Positions 14,097 to 27,479 of a stretch of DNA of 64,000 nucleotides are shown piece after piece; position 1 is the stretch's first letter; every line of letters begins with the position of its first letter. The translations under genes were made by a program, and so were the position numbers. The stretch is from Panorpa germanica (taxonomy: Eukaryota > Arthropoda > Insecta > Mecoptera > Panorpidae). The stretch spans positions 16,010,603 through 16,074,602 of the forward strand of contig OY783211.1 in NCBI GenBank assembly GCA_963678705.1. The letters are read 5' to 3'. The notes beneath the pieces were generated by a model. It was not told the origin of the DNA. It made no database searches and saw only the letters and a list, made by a program, of their open reading frames with translations.

Positions 14097-14120
14097 CCTC
14101 TCTCTATCTCTCTCTCTTTT
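14097..14120. repeat. (TC)n microsatellite
   Basis: An imperfect pyrimidine tract, CCTCTCTCTATCTCTCTCTC, followed by TTTT. Confidence 0.75.
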
Positions 14121-16403
14121 CTGAGACTGCGTTGAGTTGTGCTTGTGATGTATCCGGCTCGAAGGACGTTTGTTTTACGGACACATGCACTTAACTGTGG
14201 CCTCTAGGTTCTTACTTCTTCGGACGTATCGAAGGGCCCTAATGTATTTGACCTTAGAGTTGTCGTCTTCTCCGTTGACCATATTCTTAAGTCTAGTTTT
14301 AAAGCAATGTTGTTCCTTGCTTTATAAAGTAAATCACAAATACATATATACATTTGTTTATACATGATTGTACAGTCAGTTTAATAACGCGTCATGTGAG
14401 ACAATGAAAACTAATAAAAATATACACTAATTTTCGGAGACTCAGCAATTGCAGAGAAATTTTAGTCATGATACATTTATGATATCAGAGGCAAATAAAT
14501 ACTAAATAAGGAATTGATTAGGTAGATATGAAAGCGTAAAGACAGAACAGAATACAACTGAGATTGCAGCTAAACGGAATTGGAATTATTCAAGCAAGGA
14601 AAGAGATAGAACGCTGCAAAAAACTTGAAATTTTTATTTACATAGAATATTAGTTCCAACGGGGTACTGTGTGTTATGCAGTGTGTAAAATAATTACAAT
14701 TAAATAATCTAATGACATAACAAAACAATGCATGTGAAACATTTAGTTATTATAATGAAATTATTTGAATAAGTCTATTAAACCGCATCCATTCATAATT
14801 TCTTGATATTATCCAAGCGCATAAAATCACCAACCATGAAAAACTATCATTATAATATTTATTATACGGTAAAATGCGTATAAATTGTATTTGTTATAAA
14901 TTATAGGTCTACTAAATTAATAATTTAATCATGGTGACCACACCACATTTTAATATTGAAATACACAGCGTACGCAATCATGGTTAGGTTCTATTTTGAT
15001 TCTAATATAAAGAAGATTGTAATTAAAATATCGTTTTCATTAAAATACAGAAGTAATTACTTTTCTTAAACTTCATTAACTTATTTCATAATGTCGTCTA
15101 AATTTTCATTTCCATTACTTTTTATACAATGGATCTTTCGCTGGAGAATATTTCAGGGACGTACTCTTTACATCATTTTTTAATAGAAAAAAAAATCGTT
15201 CAAGCAAAGCAATGACTTGAAAAGTAATATTCGGACTACGATATTTTTTCCAATTAAAAAACAGTTCTTTATCAACAAACGAAATTTAGAATTTTCCATT
15301 GTTTTAAAAATTACAAAAGTGACGTCACTAAAACCACTGTGATCCGTAAATTAATGGTCAGAATGTCTTGAAATTTTGACACAGACACAATCATACAGAT
15401 TTGTCAATAGTGGCGCCACTCATATGTCATCCTACGAACTTATTGAGTGCAGTGTTATTTATAAAACGTATCTTCATATATCACAAAAATTTATTAGGTA
15501 GTTACAAAACTTTATAAAACAAAATTCTCATACTGTTCTTAGTATATCATTTTGTGCATACATAATTAAATTAAAAACTTTTTTCCAACTCCAGTTTAAC
15601 TTAAGTTTATATTAAGTACTACCATAACTATACAAATTAAAAAATAAAGTTTAGTTGTTTTAATTAAATATTAACAAAGAATTCACCTCATGTCGAGTAC
15701 TCTTTTGTTTTTTTACTGAGCGTAAGTTCTCAAGATGGTCGTAAACTGAGTAGGACGGTGGCAATAAACGCATACACCGTGCCCTCTGACCTCCTGGATG
15801 ATAAGACATGTATGTAGACTTCGACGAGGCTATTTGCACGTCCCAACTCTGCGAGTTTACAAATGAACATTTATGTATAAAAGAAACAGTCTCTTCTATC
15901 TATGAAGGAGACGCTTGTACAAAACATAATTGTTTTTAAAATATATCGATAGTTTATGTTTCATACTTAATGTATCAATCGATGTTTTTAGTTTTCTATT
16001 TATTTATTTATTTACGTAGTTAATTAAGAATTATTATTATTTTAATTGGTTATTTTGAGGTTATGTTTATTTAAGTGTTATGTATTATTTTGCTAAGGTA
16101 GGGTATATCTCATTTTAACTACTTCCGGATGTCAGTATTTGTGAATTTTAAACATTCATCTGATTCTGACATATGTATATATATGCACTCGTTTTTTCAG
16201 AGTTGTTTATATCTTGAAATGTATTTTCCTGGTTTCTAAGTATTACAAAGACTTTTGATGACACTAATAAAGTAAACCACATTTTTTATAAATTTAATTT
16301 ATTTAATGTCTGCGTCTTACTATGTTGGCAGTGTTTATGGTGTCGTGGCCTCATGTATGTAAAATATATATTTTATAAAAGATATCTCCGAGTAGTATAT
16401 GCA
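14121..16403. other. Non-coding DNA, no element ends identified
   Basis: Mostly AT-rich. Mildly GC-richer patches at 14150-14290 and 15720-15850 have no recognisable coding or RNA features. A 12-bp perfect palindrome AGTGGCGCCACT lies near 15410. No gene supported. Confidence 0.45.
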
Positions 16404-17036
16404 ATGGGATTGTATCCTCATTTTTTAGTGGTCGATTTTTCAATTGTTGATTGAAATTGATGTTAATAAATATATATTGGCGTGTCTATTTTATTAAATA
16501 TCTAAATATTGACGGAGATAAAGCAATTAAAAGTTTGAATTGTAGTTTTAGCGCTAGAAATGGTCGACCATATTTGTATTACGTGAAATGCATTTTAACG
16601 TCAGTTATTTGTTGAGTTGGTCAGTGCTGTGGTAATGTTCTGTAGCTGTTAGTAGTCGAAACAATCAAGTCAAGTCAAAGAATAATAAGTTTTTATTTTA
16701 TTTAATCCTGCTAAGGCAGACATAATATTGAAATTTTATTGTTCCTTAAAATATCTGTAAACAATATTTGATATTTTGAAATATAAATACATATAGCAGA
16801 GGTTTATGAACTGTAAGGTTGGCAGCGGTTGTGATGTCACATGCATTTTGAATGTGGACAACGTTGATCCCTTTAATAATTAAAGAAACAAAATAACTTT
16901 TTTAATTGGTAATATCTCCTAACATATAAGGAGTTACTAGAAACTAATTGAATATTCGAGGTTCTAGTAACCCACTTTATCAATATACTCGTATAGTACA
17001 CTTTTATAGAAATTAAGACATAAGATACAAGCCCAT
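16404..17036 (+). mobile_element. ATGGGCTTGTGTCCT element, copy C (about 630 bp)
   Basis: Diverged left end ATGGGATTGTATCCTCATTT and right end AAGATACAAGCCCAT. The paired changes (GGGATTGTATCC against GATACAAGCCC) keep most of the inverted repeat. The interior matches the other copies, including GACGGAGATA, GCGCTAGAAATGG and CTGTAAGGTTGGCAGCGG. It lacks the optional segment seen in copy B. Confidence 0.8.
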
Positions 17037-17232
17037 TATTTGCAAAAGTAGATAAACTTGTCTAATATTGCTTCAATATATCTGACTAATGAACTGGGTG
17101 ATCGATATGTTACTTTTGTCATGAATTATTGAAATATACCCTAAACTTTTATTTTTATAACCGCTCCCTAATATTTAGCATAAATGTATTTATTTTTTGT
17201 ATTGTATTAATTTTCTATTTCTATTTTTTCAG

Positions 17233-17316
17233 GTAAGTTGCTGTTCTGACGTTCTATTATTCTTTTTCTATACCGAATACAACAATGGCTCTAACAGAAG
17301 TCCTAAAACCATACAG
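17233..17316 (+). other. Candidate cryptic exon (acceptor + ATG + donor), unconfirmed
   Basis: A strong polypyrimidine acceptor (TTTCTATTTTTTCAG) is followed 52 nt later by a good start context CAACAATGG and ten codons (MALTEVLKPY plus AG) before a donor AG|GTAAAA. Exit phase would be 2, so it cannot join caskin exon 2 in frame, and no partner exon was found. It may be an exon of another gene, or chance; in AT-rich DNA such patterns arise by accident. Confidence 0.2.
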
Positions 17317-18204
17317 GTAAAAAACGTACATTTTATAGATACTATCATAAGAGCACGGAGCTTGGTGGGACTTACCAGAATTTTTAAATTTTCCGCGTAA
17401 TATGTATCCGATTCATAATATATTAATCTTAAACTAATATCGTTAATTAAAACAGAATAATTAAATATGATGTTAAGATTTTATTAATAAATGCAACAAA
17501 AATCCGAGCTCAAAGCTTTTTTTAAATTTAAATACTGCAGTTTACGAAATTTTGCATTACAGTTTTTTTTACGTCAGAAAAATGTCAAATCGAAATCTAC
17601 TCGTATGTAGCTATGTTTTCCACGAAAGTAATTAAACCCTTACATAATCAACAAATCAACCTTGTTTGATGTTTTCCCTAAATTTGTATAGATACATATG
17701 CTAAGCATAAATACAAACCCTTCAAAGTACTGTTAGAAACATTCCTATTCTTTGTTATATGTACAAGACTCACGTTCGTCCTCTTGAAAGTCCTGCACGC
17801 ATGTTTGGCTGGAGGGTGGCACGGTGATTTCCCTCCATTTCTGAATGTTTTTTGTTCACGAACCTTCAATTCAAAAGAGTCATTAGCGATTCTTCTTACT
17901 TTCTATGACATTTGATTTTAATCCAAACCTTTTACACGGATGTATATTTTTTTTAATATCAAATACCTTTTTGTTCATAATAACTTTGTTTTTATTGGTT
18001 GGACTGTACTTGCATATATGTTAACCACGTATAGATGCTGAAGACTTTAATCTTTTTGTCTGCTTTCGTAATACTTCGTATATTCAACGAAAAGAAACGA
18101 AGGGATAATTTTACTGCATAAAATTTACAAGAACAAAATACTGTTATGTTAATATTGACTTGAGCTTTATTAACTTTCAGCATAAATTTAAAGAGAATTT
18201 TTTA

Positions 18205-18815
18205 AGGCGAAGGTATCACTGAGAACTATAGATTTTATTATTTTTAAATATTTTTTCTGATAGACATCGTCATTTCAATACGATTACTACAGTAATAATC
18301 AAACATAGATTTTTAATCACGTTTTTTTTTAAATGAATGACAAAAACAAAAGAAATTTTGTTTTTCGGTCATCACAAAAACTAACATAATAATTTACTTA
18401 CACGCAGGTGGGAAGTAAATGAATATAAGTTTCGTGCCTAAAATTTGATTTCTAAAAGAAAACAGTTACAATGTGTGACAAGACCTGAGAAGGACAAGAG
18501 TGGTTTTTAAAACTCTTGAAGGTACTGTGACCTAATTCATGAATGGCTCCTAGTCCTATCTTATTTTCTAAACGTTTTAAAATTTGCAAAAACACCAGAA
18601 AATGAAAGTGAGAATTGAATCTTTGCAATCGCAGTGGTACAATTAAAATATAAATTGAACGTGTCTAACTTGATAGAGATTGCATATAGTTATCTTCTTC
18701 GCTCTTATACTATTTATCAAAAAGTGAAAAATTATTCATTTAATAAATTAATCACTTAATTTTACATACAATTTTTTTAAGAAAATAATTATCAATTTCA
18801 AGAATACCTTCGCCT
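18205..18815. mobile_element. TA-flanked TIR element, Tc1/mariner-type MITE (about 611 bp)
   Basis: The left end TTAAGGCGAAGGTATCAC and the right end GAATACCTTCGCCTTAA are inverted copies (AGGCGAAGGTAT, 12 bp or more) with TA directly outside both. TA target sites are typical of Tc1/mariner. The interior is AT-rich and non-coding. A similar end, AGGAGGTAyAGGACGT, bounds the element at 30073. Confidence 0.65.
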
Positions 18816-19623
18816 TAACATTATTTCTGATATTCCCAGTTTGACTTATGTTTTTAAATTTGAATCTATCTTCTGCGTAATGCAACGTATTTTTTGCTGT
18901 AATCTAAAGATAAATTAATGTACTGCCAACATCTTAATTTAATCTTAAGTCGTAATAACCTAAAACCCATTAAACGGCAGGGGTTAAAGTTCAATTCACG
19001 TTCATATCATTTCATATACGAGTAAATCAATATTCGTAATAGTAATAATCGCGTTAATGTTTTATTTATTTAATTACATAGAAAATTAAAGGATAGGATA
19101 ATAAATTATTAATAATAAAAAGAACATTGATTATATTGTTAACCAGAAACATAAAATTTTAAGATAATGCTGCATTACGACCACGTGATCAAACCACCTA
19201 TCGTATAAATGTTCATTCGACAGCTATTAAAATAACTATAAATTTAATATTTTACAGATGCAGATAATTGTGAAATCATTTTACTCATAGCGCCTGCAAT
19301 TTATGTTACGCAATTCTAATAACACATTTTATTATGAAATGATCTTGAAGTGGGTTGTATAATATTTTACAATGGTCAACTTTTAAATGTTTGAAAAAAT
19401 GTATTAACATTTACAAATTATTAAAAATTATAAAATCGGCCCCTCAAAAATAAGTTCACAAACCAATTGCATAAAATAAAAATAAAGAGTTTTGAGTTAT
19501 TTAGTAGAACAGGAACGGTAATTATGTTTTTAATTAAAATACATGAATCGTAAAAATAAATAACATCTGAAACTGTTTCAAATTTCTCCAAAATACTGTG
19601 AGAGTGTGTTAGCTATAGCTAAT

Positions 19624-19770
19624 CCATGGGCGTCGGCAAATAGGGGTAAACTGAGGTAATAATAAGTTTTTCACAAGCCATAATAGAGTCTACGACAATT
19701 TACATTAGTAAGTACAAAGCAGTCTCAAATTTTTCACGCCTCCTATCAAACATTCTGCGGACGCCCATGT
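19624..19770. mobile_element. Very short TIR element (about 147 bp)
   Basis: CCATGGGCGTCGGC at the left is mirrored by GCGGACGCCCATG at the right (one mismatch in about 12). No clear target duplication. Probably an internally deleted DNA transposon. Confidence 0.5.
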
Positions 19771-20410
19771 CTATATCCTATACATACTCGTATAGAGTGA
19801 AGTTAACACAACTGACAATAGTAAACAAATAATTTAATATGCAGTACGCTTGGCCAAAGTTTACAGGTCAAGGACATTAGTATGCAACACGAGGAGCTCG
19901 TAAAACGTTAAGCCTACTTCATTACAAATACATGCCAGAAGTACTGCATAGTAATTTATTTTTAGTAACATACATGAAATTATATAATTGGCAAGAAACT
20001 TTGTTGATATGTACCTTTGTATGTATGAGTACGTATTATATGTTGTATTTAAGATGTATGGTGTGGTGATACTATGTAATAATTCTACATATGTTGCTCA
20101 TAAATTATACTTATGTTTTTTTGTTCATACTTTCCACTTTTTTTATTATTTGGAGCGAATTTAAAGACGTGTGGATTTCTCATAATGCAAAACAAACAAA
20201 CACACATTTTTTAATTAATTTTTCAATAGTTAGTGATTTACTTGAATATCTTGTAGATTTTATAATTAGTAAAAAGTGAAACGATAGCGCTGATACACTA
20301 TGAATGTTATGACAAGTATCCCGTATCCCTCATATAACGCGAGTCCTTCAAATGCGAATTCGTACAATGCGGTTATTTTTTTAAAAGTGTTTTTTCATGC
20401 AACACCATAC

Positions 20411-20580
20411 TCAGGGGCGGAATTATGTTAAATGGCGCCCTATATTTGTGGCCTTGGCGCCACCTGTAAATCCGGGAATTATCAGGGAGTTTAATGCAAC
20501 CTAGAAATATCAGAGAATTTTAGGAAATTTCAATAAATATCAGGGAATTTTAGGAAATTTCAAAAATATCAAGAAATTTG
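20411..20580. repeat. hAT-like end followed by a 30-bp tandem repeat
   Basis: CTCAGGGGCGGAATTATG resembles the CAGGGGCGGA terminus common on hAT elements. Shortly downstream, units ATATCAGAGAATTTTAGGAA+ATTTCAATAA occur about 2.5 times (20507, 20537, 20566). The far transposon end was not found. Confidence 0.45.
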
Positions 20581-21455
20581 ATTCGACGGCAACTATTACA
20601 TAAATAGTACATTATATTTCATTTAAAATTCGAATATAATACATACTTTTCATATTTATAACTAAATTCTCTAACAATAGATTAAATAAACTAATTTAAA
20701 TACTGTTCCCTTTAAATTGTGAGGATATATATATTTATGGAAAATGACGAAAAAGTAGTCTAAATAATCGACAAATAGGGGACGAATAGGGCTCTATTAC
20801 TCTCTTGTCGATCTGTCCTAACCTTATAATATAAAATATTCCAGGTTATTTTTACACCTAAGTGTATTGTATACATATTTATAAATATAGTACTGTGATT
20901 TATTACAGAGATGGCAGTACTGTCAAACGTTTTTATTATTTTATTTTATTCTTTTAAAAAATTAACACGTGTATTTTTTTTTGAATGAAGACAATAGAGC
21001 TTTACATATTAAATATCTTGTACGTATAAAATAAAAGTAACATAATATTTTTCAAAGTAACACTATTTTTTGTTTGTTTGTTTAAAAAAGATATATATTT
21101 TTCAAATAAAGGAAAGTTCACTGCACTCTAAAATAACTAAGAAAAAGAAGATATACTGGGTTATATGATAACATAACGGTTAAGGATATGATATAGACTC
21201 TTGTCAGTAGCGCGGAGGTACTTATATTGCTTTGATAATTAGTAAAACAACTCTTTTGAAACTTGTATTATTTTAAGGGTGCTTTGTGTTAAAAATGGGG
21301 ACGTGCGCATGCGTCTTAAACTGAACTATAAATTGGATTATTTATTTTTTAACTTTGGCTGTATTTCAAACCCCATTTAAACTAAAGGCGTAAAATATAA
21401 ATGTCTCATAAAGAAAAAAAAATTACAAAAACTTGTAAATATAAATAATCTATGC

Positions 21456-21478
21456 ATATATATATATATATATATATA
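21456..21478. repeat. (AT)n microsatellite
   Basis: About eleven AT units. Confidence 0.85.
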
Positions 21479-21740
21479 AATTTTGTAAAAAAGAAAAACT
21501 TTAAAACTTCAAAAGAACATGAAATGAACTTTCTTTCTTTCTATCTATCTTTCATGCAAGCTGGTATTTAACATACTGTAAATATGTAATCATTGGCAAG
21601 CTTCGTGTTTAAAGGCAATTCGTCTCTAAAATCATACTCCTACTTTCTTTTGACATTTCATGTATTTCCATTATTTCCCCTTTTATCGCTACATATAATT
21701 TAATAACGAAGACAACGCTCGTATTATTTGATAATGTTTT

Positions 21741-22115
21741 ATTAATTCGTTGAACTGACATAGTATAAATTTTATATTTAACTCACACATGTTTGGTTCA
21801 CGAGTTAAATACAACTCATATACGATGTAACTCATACTCAGGTAATTTGAAACACTAGGATGGATTTGATTATACATGCTGTGAGTTACATATAACTCAA
21901 AACTGTAACACTAATACTGTCGTGCTATTAATTCCTTGAACACCATGTAAGCTTTATTTAACTCACACATGTTTAGTCAACATATTATACGAGTTAAATA
22001 TAACTCATATACGATATAACTCATACACATGTAATTTAAAGCGTAATGATTGATTTGATCCTATGTTCTGAGAGTTATCTATACGTTTTGTGAGTTACAT
22101 ATAACCCAAAATTGA
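21741..22115. repeat. Two-unit tandem duplication, period about 187 bp, with GAGTTA/TAACTC palindromes
   Basis: ATTAATTCGTTGAAC starts unit 1 (21741) and ATTAATTCCTTGAAC starts unit 2 (21928). Both contain TTTAACTCACACATGTTT, then GAGTTAAATAyAACTCATAT, ACGATrTAACTCATAC and GTGAGTTACATATAAC. Each unit thus carries five or six GAGTTA or TAACTC hexamers, several paired as palindromes. No coding capacity; function unknown. Confidence 0.8.
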
Positions 22116-22168
22116 AAATGAAACAAAATATTTTTTAGATTCTGAATTTTTTTAAACATATCATCATT

Positions 22169-22330
22169 AATTGGGTTGTGCCTCTTTTTTCGTTATTGTT
22201 TTTGGCTATATAAACTGCTAGGTCATATTTGATAACCTTGTATATGTTTTTAAACAATAAATTGACGGAGATATAGTTCTTCAACACTCTTTGACGTCAT
22301 TTTCCTATTTCCTATATTATATTGGAATAA
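22169..22330 (+). mobile_element. Diverged relative of the ATGGGCTTGTGTCCT element (left part)
   Basis: ATTGGGTTGTGCCTCTTTTT parallels the family left end, and AAATTGACGGAGATATAGTT, about 85 bp on, matches the internal core TTGACGGAGATATAGCAATT. A later GACGTCATTTT is in the expected place for GACGTGAAATG. No right end was recognised. Confidence 0.5.
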
Positions 22331-23544
22331 ATATTTAATTTAACGTCGGTCTGCACAAATTAATTTTCATAACAACCAAAGTCCTTCATTTGGTACTAAT
22401 GTGCCGTTGTTGTCGCATGTACAATTTAAAATTAAAGATGCCATTCAAAAACTCAAAGAAACCACTGACAAACATGTCACTTTCCTTTCTCATTTACATA
22501 TTTTTAACTTTTTGCAAAACAATTCTTTTTTTATTGAAAATAAAATAGTTTTAGTTTCCTATCACTTCTTTCAATTATCCTACATATCTCTATAATAATA
22601 TTTTTCTATATAAAGGCGTATAAAAATAAGGTAATAAATGAAATGTACATCGATAATACCATTACCAAACATGAAAGGGTACAAGATATCTAGATATTAA
22701 CTTTGCATATGAATTATTCGCTCGCCTGAAATATATGCAATACTTTTAACATATGTAGACTCAAAGAGATAGTTGAGTTGCTCTATAATAAACATCATGA
22801 ATAGAACGACGACATACTCGTACAACGACAACGCAGACTCAAAGAGACTTTGCCAAGATGTTTATTATACAACAATGACGTGACATGTATATAAATTATT
22901 TATGTATTTAGATATGTGTTTACTATAAACGTACTATTCACTAGAGAAACACAATCAGAGCGTAAAGCGCCAGTTAATCAAAATGTAAACAAATTTAATT
23001 TAGGGGACACATGTTTAATGCCAAAATTTTGTATATTTAGAAACGACTCGTATGTAAGAATATTGAGTTGTTTTTTTCTTTCTTTTTTACCATATAATTA
23101 TTTAGGTTAATACTTTTTAATGAGAGCAGGATTTAGAGCAGGCTAACGAGTCCAGGAGCAGACATATTCTAACGATTTGCTTTTTTAAATGATTATACCT
23201 AATGCGGCTGCTATTAAACGATTCGTTAAAAATATTCAATGACTTTGGTGATACCAAGGGTTGAGCACACGTGTTAAAAACGTACGCTTACCAAAACATG
23301 TTACGGGGTCGTTTACAATAAATTTACTACTATCAGGTATGTAGAGAAATTTGATTTAAAAAACAGTTAAAATTTTGTTACTCTTCCGTGTAAAAAAGTT
23401 GAATGGAATTAACTAAATTTTGCTGTCAACATAGTGGATAAATATTATTTTGACAGCTATTTCTATTTATTCATGTAGTATTTTACTAAAGTAAAACTAG
23501 TAATAACTTATTACTAGGATTTGCTTTATCTATATTATGTTATA

Positions 23545-23760
23545 CAGGGTGCGGCAGCATAACTTCCTTTTTTAAAAAGCCATTCAGTCGGTTGATGTCG
23601 TAGCGAAGCGCTAGTGGTCTTGTTCGAGAGGCGAGACAATAAAGTTTTGTAGCTATCATGCGTTAAAACAGTGAAGAACGTGTATTTGAGGCCTACTTTT
23701 CGAGCGAATGTTCTGTGATCACAAATTCTGTGATCCTTAATTTAGCCCTGTATTATATTT
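23545..23760 (+). pseudogene. Truncated Tc1/mariner-like transposon with remnant of transposase N-terminus
   Basis: A TA dinucleotide is followed by CAGGGTGCGGCAGCATAACT, the form of a mariner-like terminal repeat. About 120 bp on, one frame reads NSEERVFEAYFSSECSVI. That resembles the N-terminal helix-turn-helix (DUF4817-like, eRvFaVEayFssgcSVi) of many insect mariner-family transposases. The apparent start ATG CGT is followed by TAA and the frame soon ends, so it is dead. No 3' end seen. Confidence 0.55.
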
Positions 23761-24010
23761 AAATATTCTTAATCCAATAGGGACTAAATAATCTATAAAA
23801 AGGTGTTCTTAAGAAGTTCTATTTTATGGAACATTGTTGACGTAACAGGTAACTCTTGTTATGTAAGATAAACCTTAAATAGACGTAACTGTGTTTAGAA
23901 GGTGCTCTATTGAAACTACAATCTTTCTATGACAACACAAGCCTATTTAAATACAGTTTTACATCCAGTGTGCGTCTGGGCTAATATAACAGATTGTAAT
24001 AATATATATT

Positions 24011-24332
24011 ACTAGCTGTCCCGGCCACGCGTTGCTGTGTCTAACGTTACATAGCGCCATCTATTGAATATTTACTCAATCTAGTCAACAGAATATTTAC
24101 TCAATCTAGTCAACAGATGTCGCCATCATCGTCGCCAGATGTCATATACAGATAATTAATAGACAAATAATTTGCAATAAGATAATATTGCAATCATAAA
24201 TTGAGATGTAAGCTATCCTATCTTTCAAGTTGGATCAAACTGCACACGGTGTACAAATTTGATTAAAATCGGTTAAGTAGTTTAGGAGTCCATCGCGGAC
24301 AACACAGTGACACGTAATTTATATATATTCTT
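24011..24332 (+). mobile_element. RTE/SINE-like retroelement copy 1
   Basis: Begins ACTAGCTGTCCCGGCCACGC and ends GACACGTAATTTATATATAT. It contains GATTAAAATCGGTTAAGTAG and TCCATCGCGGACAACACAGT, wording typical of 3' regions of RTE-type retrotransposons and dependent SINEs in insects (from memory). It carries an internal 25-bp tandem duplication (GAATATTTACTCAATCTAGT+CAACA). A second copy lies inverted at 32471-32803. Confidence 0.65.
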
Positions 24333-25091
24333 TTAAATCTTCGCATTATAACTAATAATGCATTCACACCTTTGTAAAATTTTCTAACATAAAAATAAAA
24401 ATAGAAATAGAAAATATGCGTCTATAGCTAGCTGTATGGTATAACATAAAAACGATTCTATCATAAAATATGAAGTAACAACTTTTTAAAAATAGAATTT
24501 TAACAGAATAATATAGAATAAGCTATGAAGATTTGATGTTCCTAATAAAGAGTTATTATGCGTAAAGAACGCTCCTATATTCCCATTGCCGTACATCTAT
24601 GAATAATGAGACGTCATTTGTATCATTTGGAGGCTTGTGATATCTGTTTTCTGCCGCGCTATTGCCCAAATATTACCATTTCGTTTTACCATAACGCAAG
24701 ACATTGAAATTGTTAAGCATATTTTTTTTTCTAAAAATGACTTTTTGTTACTTTGAATAATATTATAAATGACATTTTTTTCTTTCAATAACTTTCATTT
24801 TTTACTATAGAATATTTGAATTTTATATAATAGTGATTGGGTTTTTAAAAATGTGTAAAATATTCTAAGGTTATTTATTATTATTATTAGAAAAACACAA
24901 ACACGTAACGAAATTACGTAAATTAAATAACAGTATTTTCGAGTATTTTTCTTTTATTTTAACACAGAAAATTTCAAGTGCCAAGATTATTTGCAAACAA
25001 AAATACTTCTAAAATAAAAATGTCAAATTCAATTAATTTTTAGTTTTATTTTAAAAACAATTGACAAGTCTGTTTTAAGACAAAGTCGTTC

Positions 25092-25603
25092 TAAAGCCTC
25101 ATGCCCACTCACTGTTTTGATATTTAATTTACTGTTTTAATCTAGATTTCAGGTTTTCAGAATAGGCATTCTTAGTCACATTCGTGTTTTAATTTGAGTT
25201 TAGTTAATTTAGTTGGTGCGCAAGCGTCTTTGGTAATATAAATTTCAACAGTTGGACGAAATTAAAGGTGAAATAATTAAAATTGTTGTTTTTAATAACA
25301 ATTAGTAATTGAAATTGTTTTTATTTCTTTATTTTTGACAAACTGACATTAAATTTCTTTTAAAAATAAATTCTAATGCATTTTGACAGATTGTCACATT
25401 TTGGAGGTTATAATATAATATAGTTTTTCTTAATTTAATATTTTTAACTTAAAACATTGGACTTTGTAAGGTTCTAAATAAAACTTAAAAAATAAATTAA
25501 ATTAAAAATGGTACTGTGAATGACTACGCGTATTGCCATATGCTAAACAATTTAAATTAAATACAAAATTAAATTAAAGCAGTGCGTGGGAATGATACTT
25601 TAG
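25092..25603 (+). mobile_element. CATTCCCACTCACTG-family TIR element, long copy 1
   Basis: Left end AAAGCCTCATGCCCACTCAC+TGTTTTGATATTTAATT; the right end, read on the other strand, is AAAGTATCATTCCCACGCAC+TGCTTTAATTT. These are inverted repeats of about 35 bp over about 512 bp. Internal landmarks TTTTGACAGATTGTCACATT+TTGGAGG and AATTTGAGTTTAGTTAATTTAG recur, inverted, in the copy at 27950. Non-coding. Confidence 0.7.
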
Positions 25604-27479
25604 TGTTGATATCTTAAGTTATTTTTTATTAAAGTACTACTGGAATCGCGTTTTAGTATAACGTGTATTTTCGCGTGAAATAATTTTAGTTGTTGGAACT
25701 CGTGTTGTAGGAGGGTTTACTATATACTGTATTTTACATAAAGTCAATATTTGCGTCTCGTCTGCTTCCATCTATCACAAGCTACGACTATAATGTGATA
25801 TATTATCATATAATAATATTAAATAGTATACCATATACTACAATAACATAACATTATTATATATAAAATAATATGTGATCTGTCGACATCACGATGACGT
25901 GTGTAACACCATTAAAAATGACAAATGTTCAGTAAAACGTAGGACGTAGAAATGTCAACGTGAGTGCCTGGCGTTCACAAAGTACATAGGTTCGTTTCAA
26001 TATGCTGTCATCAAATTTGCACTTTAATTTTATAAATGGACATTGTATTGTATTGTAGATTTATTGATAGGTTAACAATACTATTGATAACATTATTGTT
26101 ATAATTAGAATATTAATCAACAGGTGTCTATGGATTTATTCATTCGTTCAATGTTTTAAAGTGCAAATTATATTTAGTGTAAAAGGTATTGCATATGAAC
26201 CAGGCGTTCGTGAAACTATAATAGTTAATTGTTCCGTTCCATTTAATGTTCCGATAGGCTTTACCATACGTGCAGTGATTTTCAAAGAAAATATGATGCT
26301 TAAGACAGGTGATATTTTTGAGTAACCTCAAAATCAAAAACTCAGTTTTATCTAGTCATGCTTTATTGAGTTGGAGTCCCTTTAACTTAGGAGGACGCTT
26401 GAAAGGACAGGTCCTTTCTCTATGAATTTATTCGTGCCCTTTGCTGATTGTTCGTGCTCGAATAGGCGTGCATAAATATATTTTGCAAGCTACTTGGCTA
26501 CACATGTTTCTTTCTAAAGCACAGCTTGGCTAAAGCAAATATTCGTACTCTTTGATACGTGCTATTTATCGCTACTATAAACGTTCGTGTTCGTGTATGA
26601 TAACCGAATGATTGCTCTGTGCACTGAACTAAACGGAACATTAATACACGAACACGCACATTACGTCATTTGCAACATTTATTGATAATATAATATAAAA
26701 CAATGATAGCACTTGTTTTAAACATATTTTAATATTCAGCACCATCGTTAACATATATTCTAATTATTTTTAGTACCAAACAAAACTATTTAAAGATAAT
26801 ATTAGCATTTTAATGATATTTTTGACGCCATCTTGAATATTTCAAAATTCTCAAGGTGTCATCGAGTATTTTCTGATAGTATGACATAAACACTTTTCAT
26901 TTGAAACCAAAAACAGTACTACAGTTCTCTGCCATACCAGAGAAAACAGGACAAATAGTAATATAGGACATACCCTACATAACAGCCACAGTGAGATCAT
27001 AATATAATGAGAAATTTGTGATGTAAATTTATTTTTTCTTACAAGACGCCTGTATTCAGGCCACCATTCTAACATGCGAATTAAAGGTTGGGTTAATCTA
27101 ATGAAATATTACACGTATGACATATGCAATGTAATTGTTTACACCATGCAACTATCCGATCTCTAAAATTGAATGCATACCGCTCGCTACATTAGGTATG
27201 TACCTGTATTATTACACGTACAAAATAATTTACGATCATGTTTTTATTTATTTTACTTGTTGTATTATACTTTTTAAATATTTGCAATTTGCGGCACCCA
27301 CTCATATACTTAATATAAATATATCTATCCCTCTCCCTCGCTCTCTTTTACTTATATATTTATGTATATACCTAACCATAATTAACGAGACAAGGTTTAA
27401 CGTTATTTCTTAATTGTCTTATGTATATTATGGTTGATTTAAATTATGTTTAAATCAAGTTTTCTGATACAAAGAACTC
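25604..27479. other. AT-rich non-coding DNA between two inverted element copies
   Basis: Only short chance open frames are present (74 codons minus at 26851, 92 codons plus at 27135), with no domain-like content. A palindromic AT stretch lies near 25790-25880. Confidence 0.45.

Noticed and set aside
14097-14120. Pyrimidine tract as a splice acceptor or promoter element
   Set aside because: It is a simple (TC)n repeat with no AG plus open frame directly after it.
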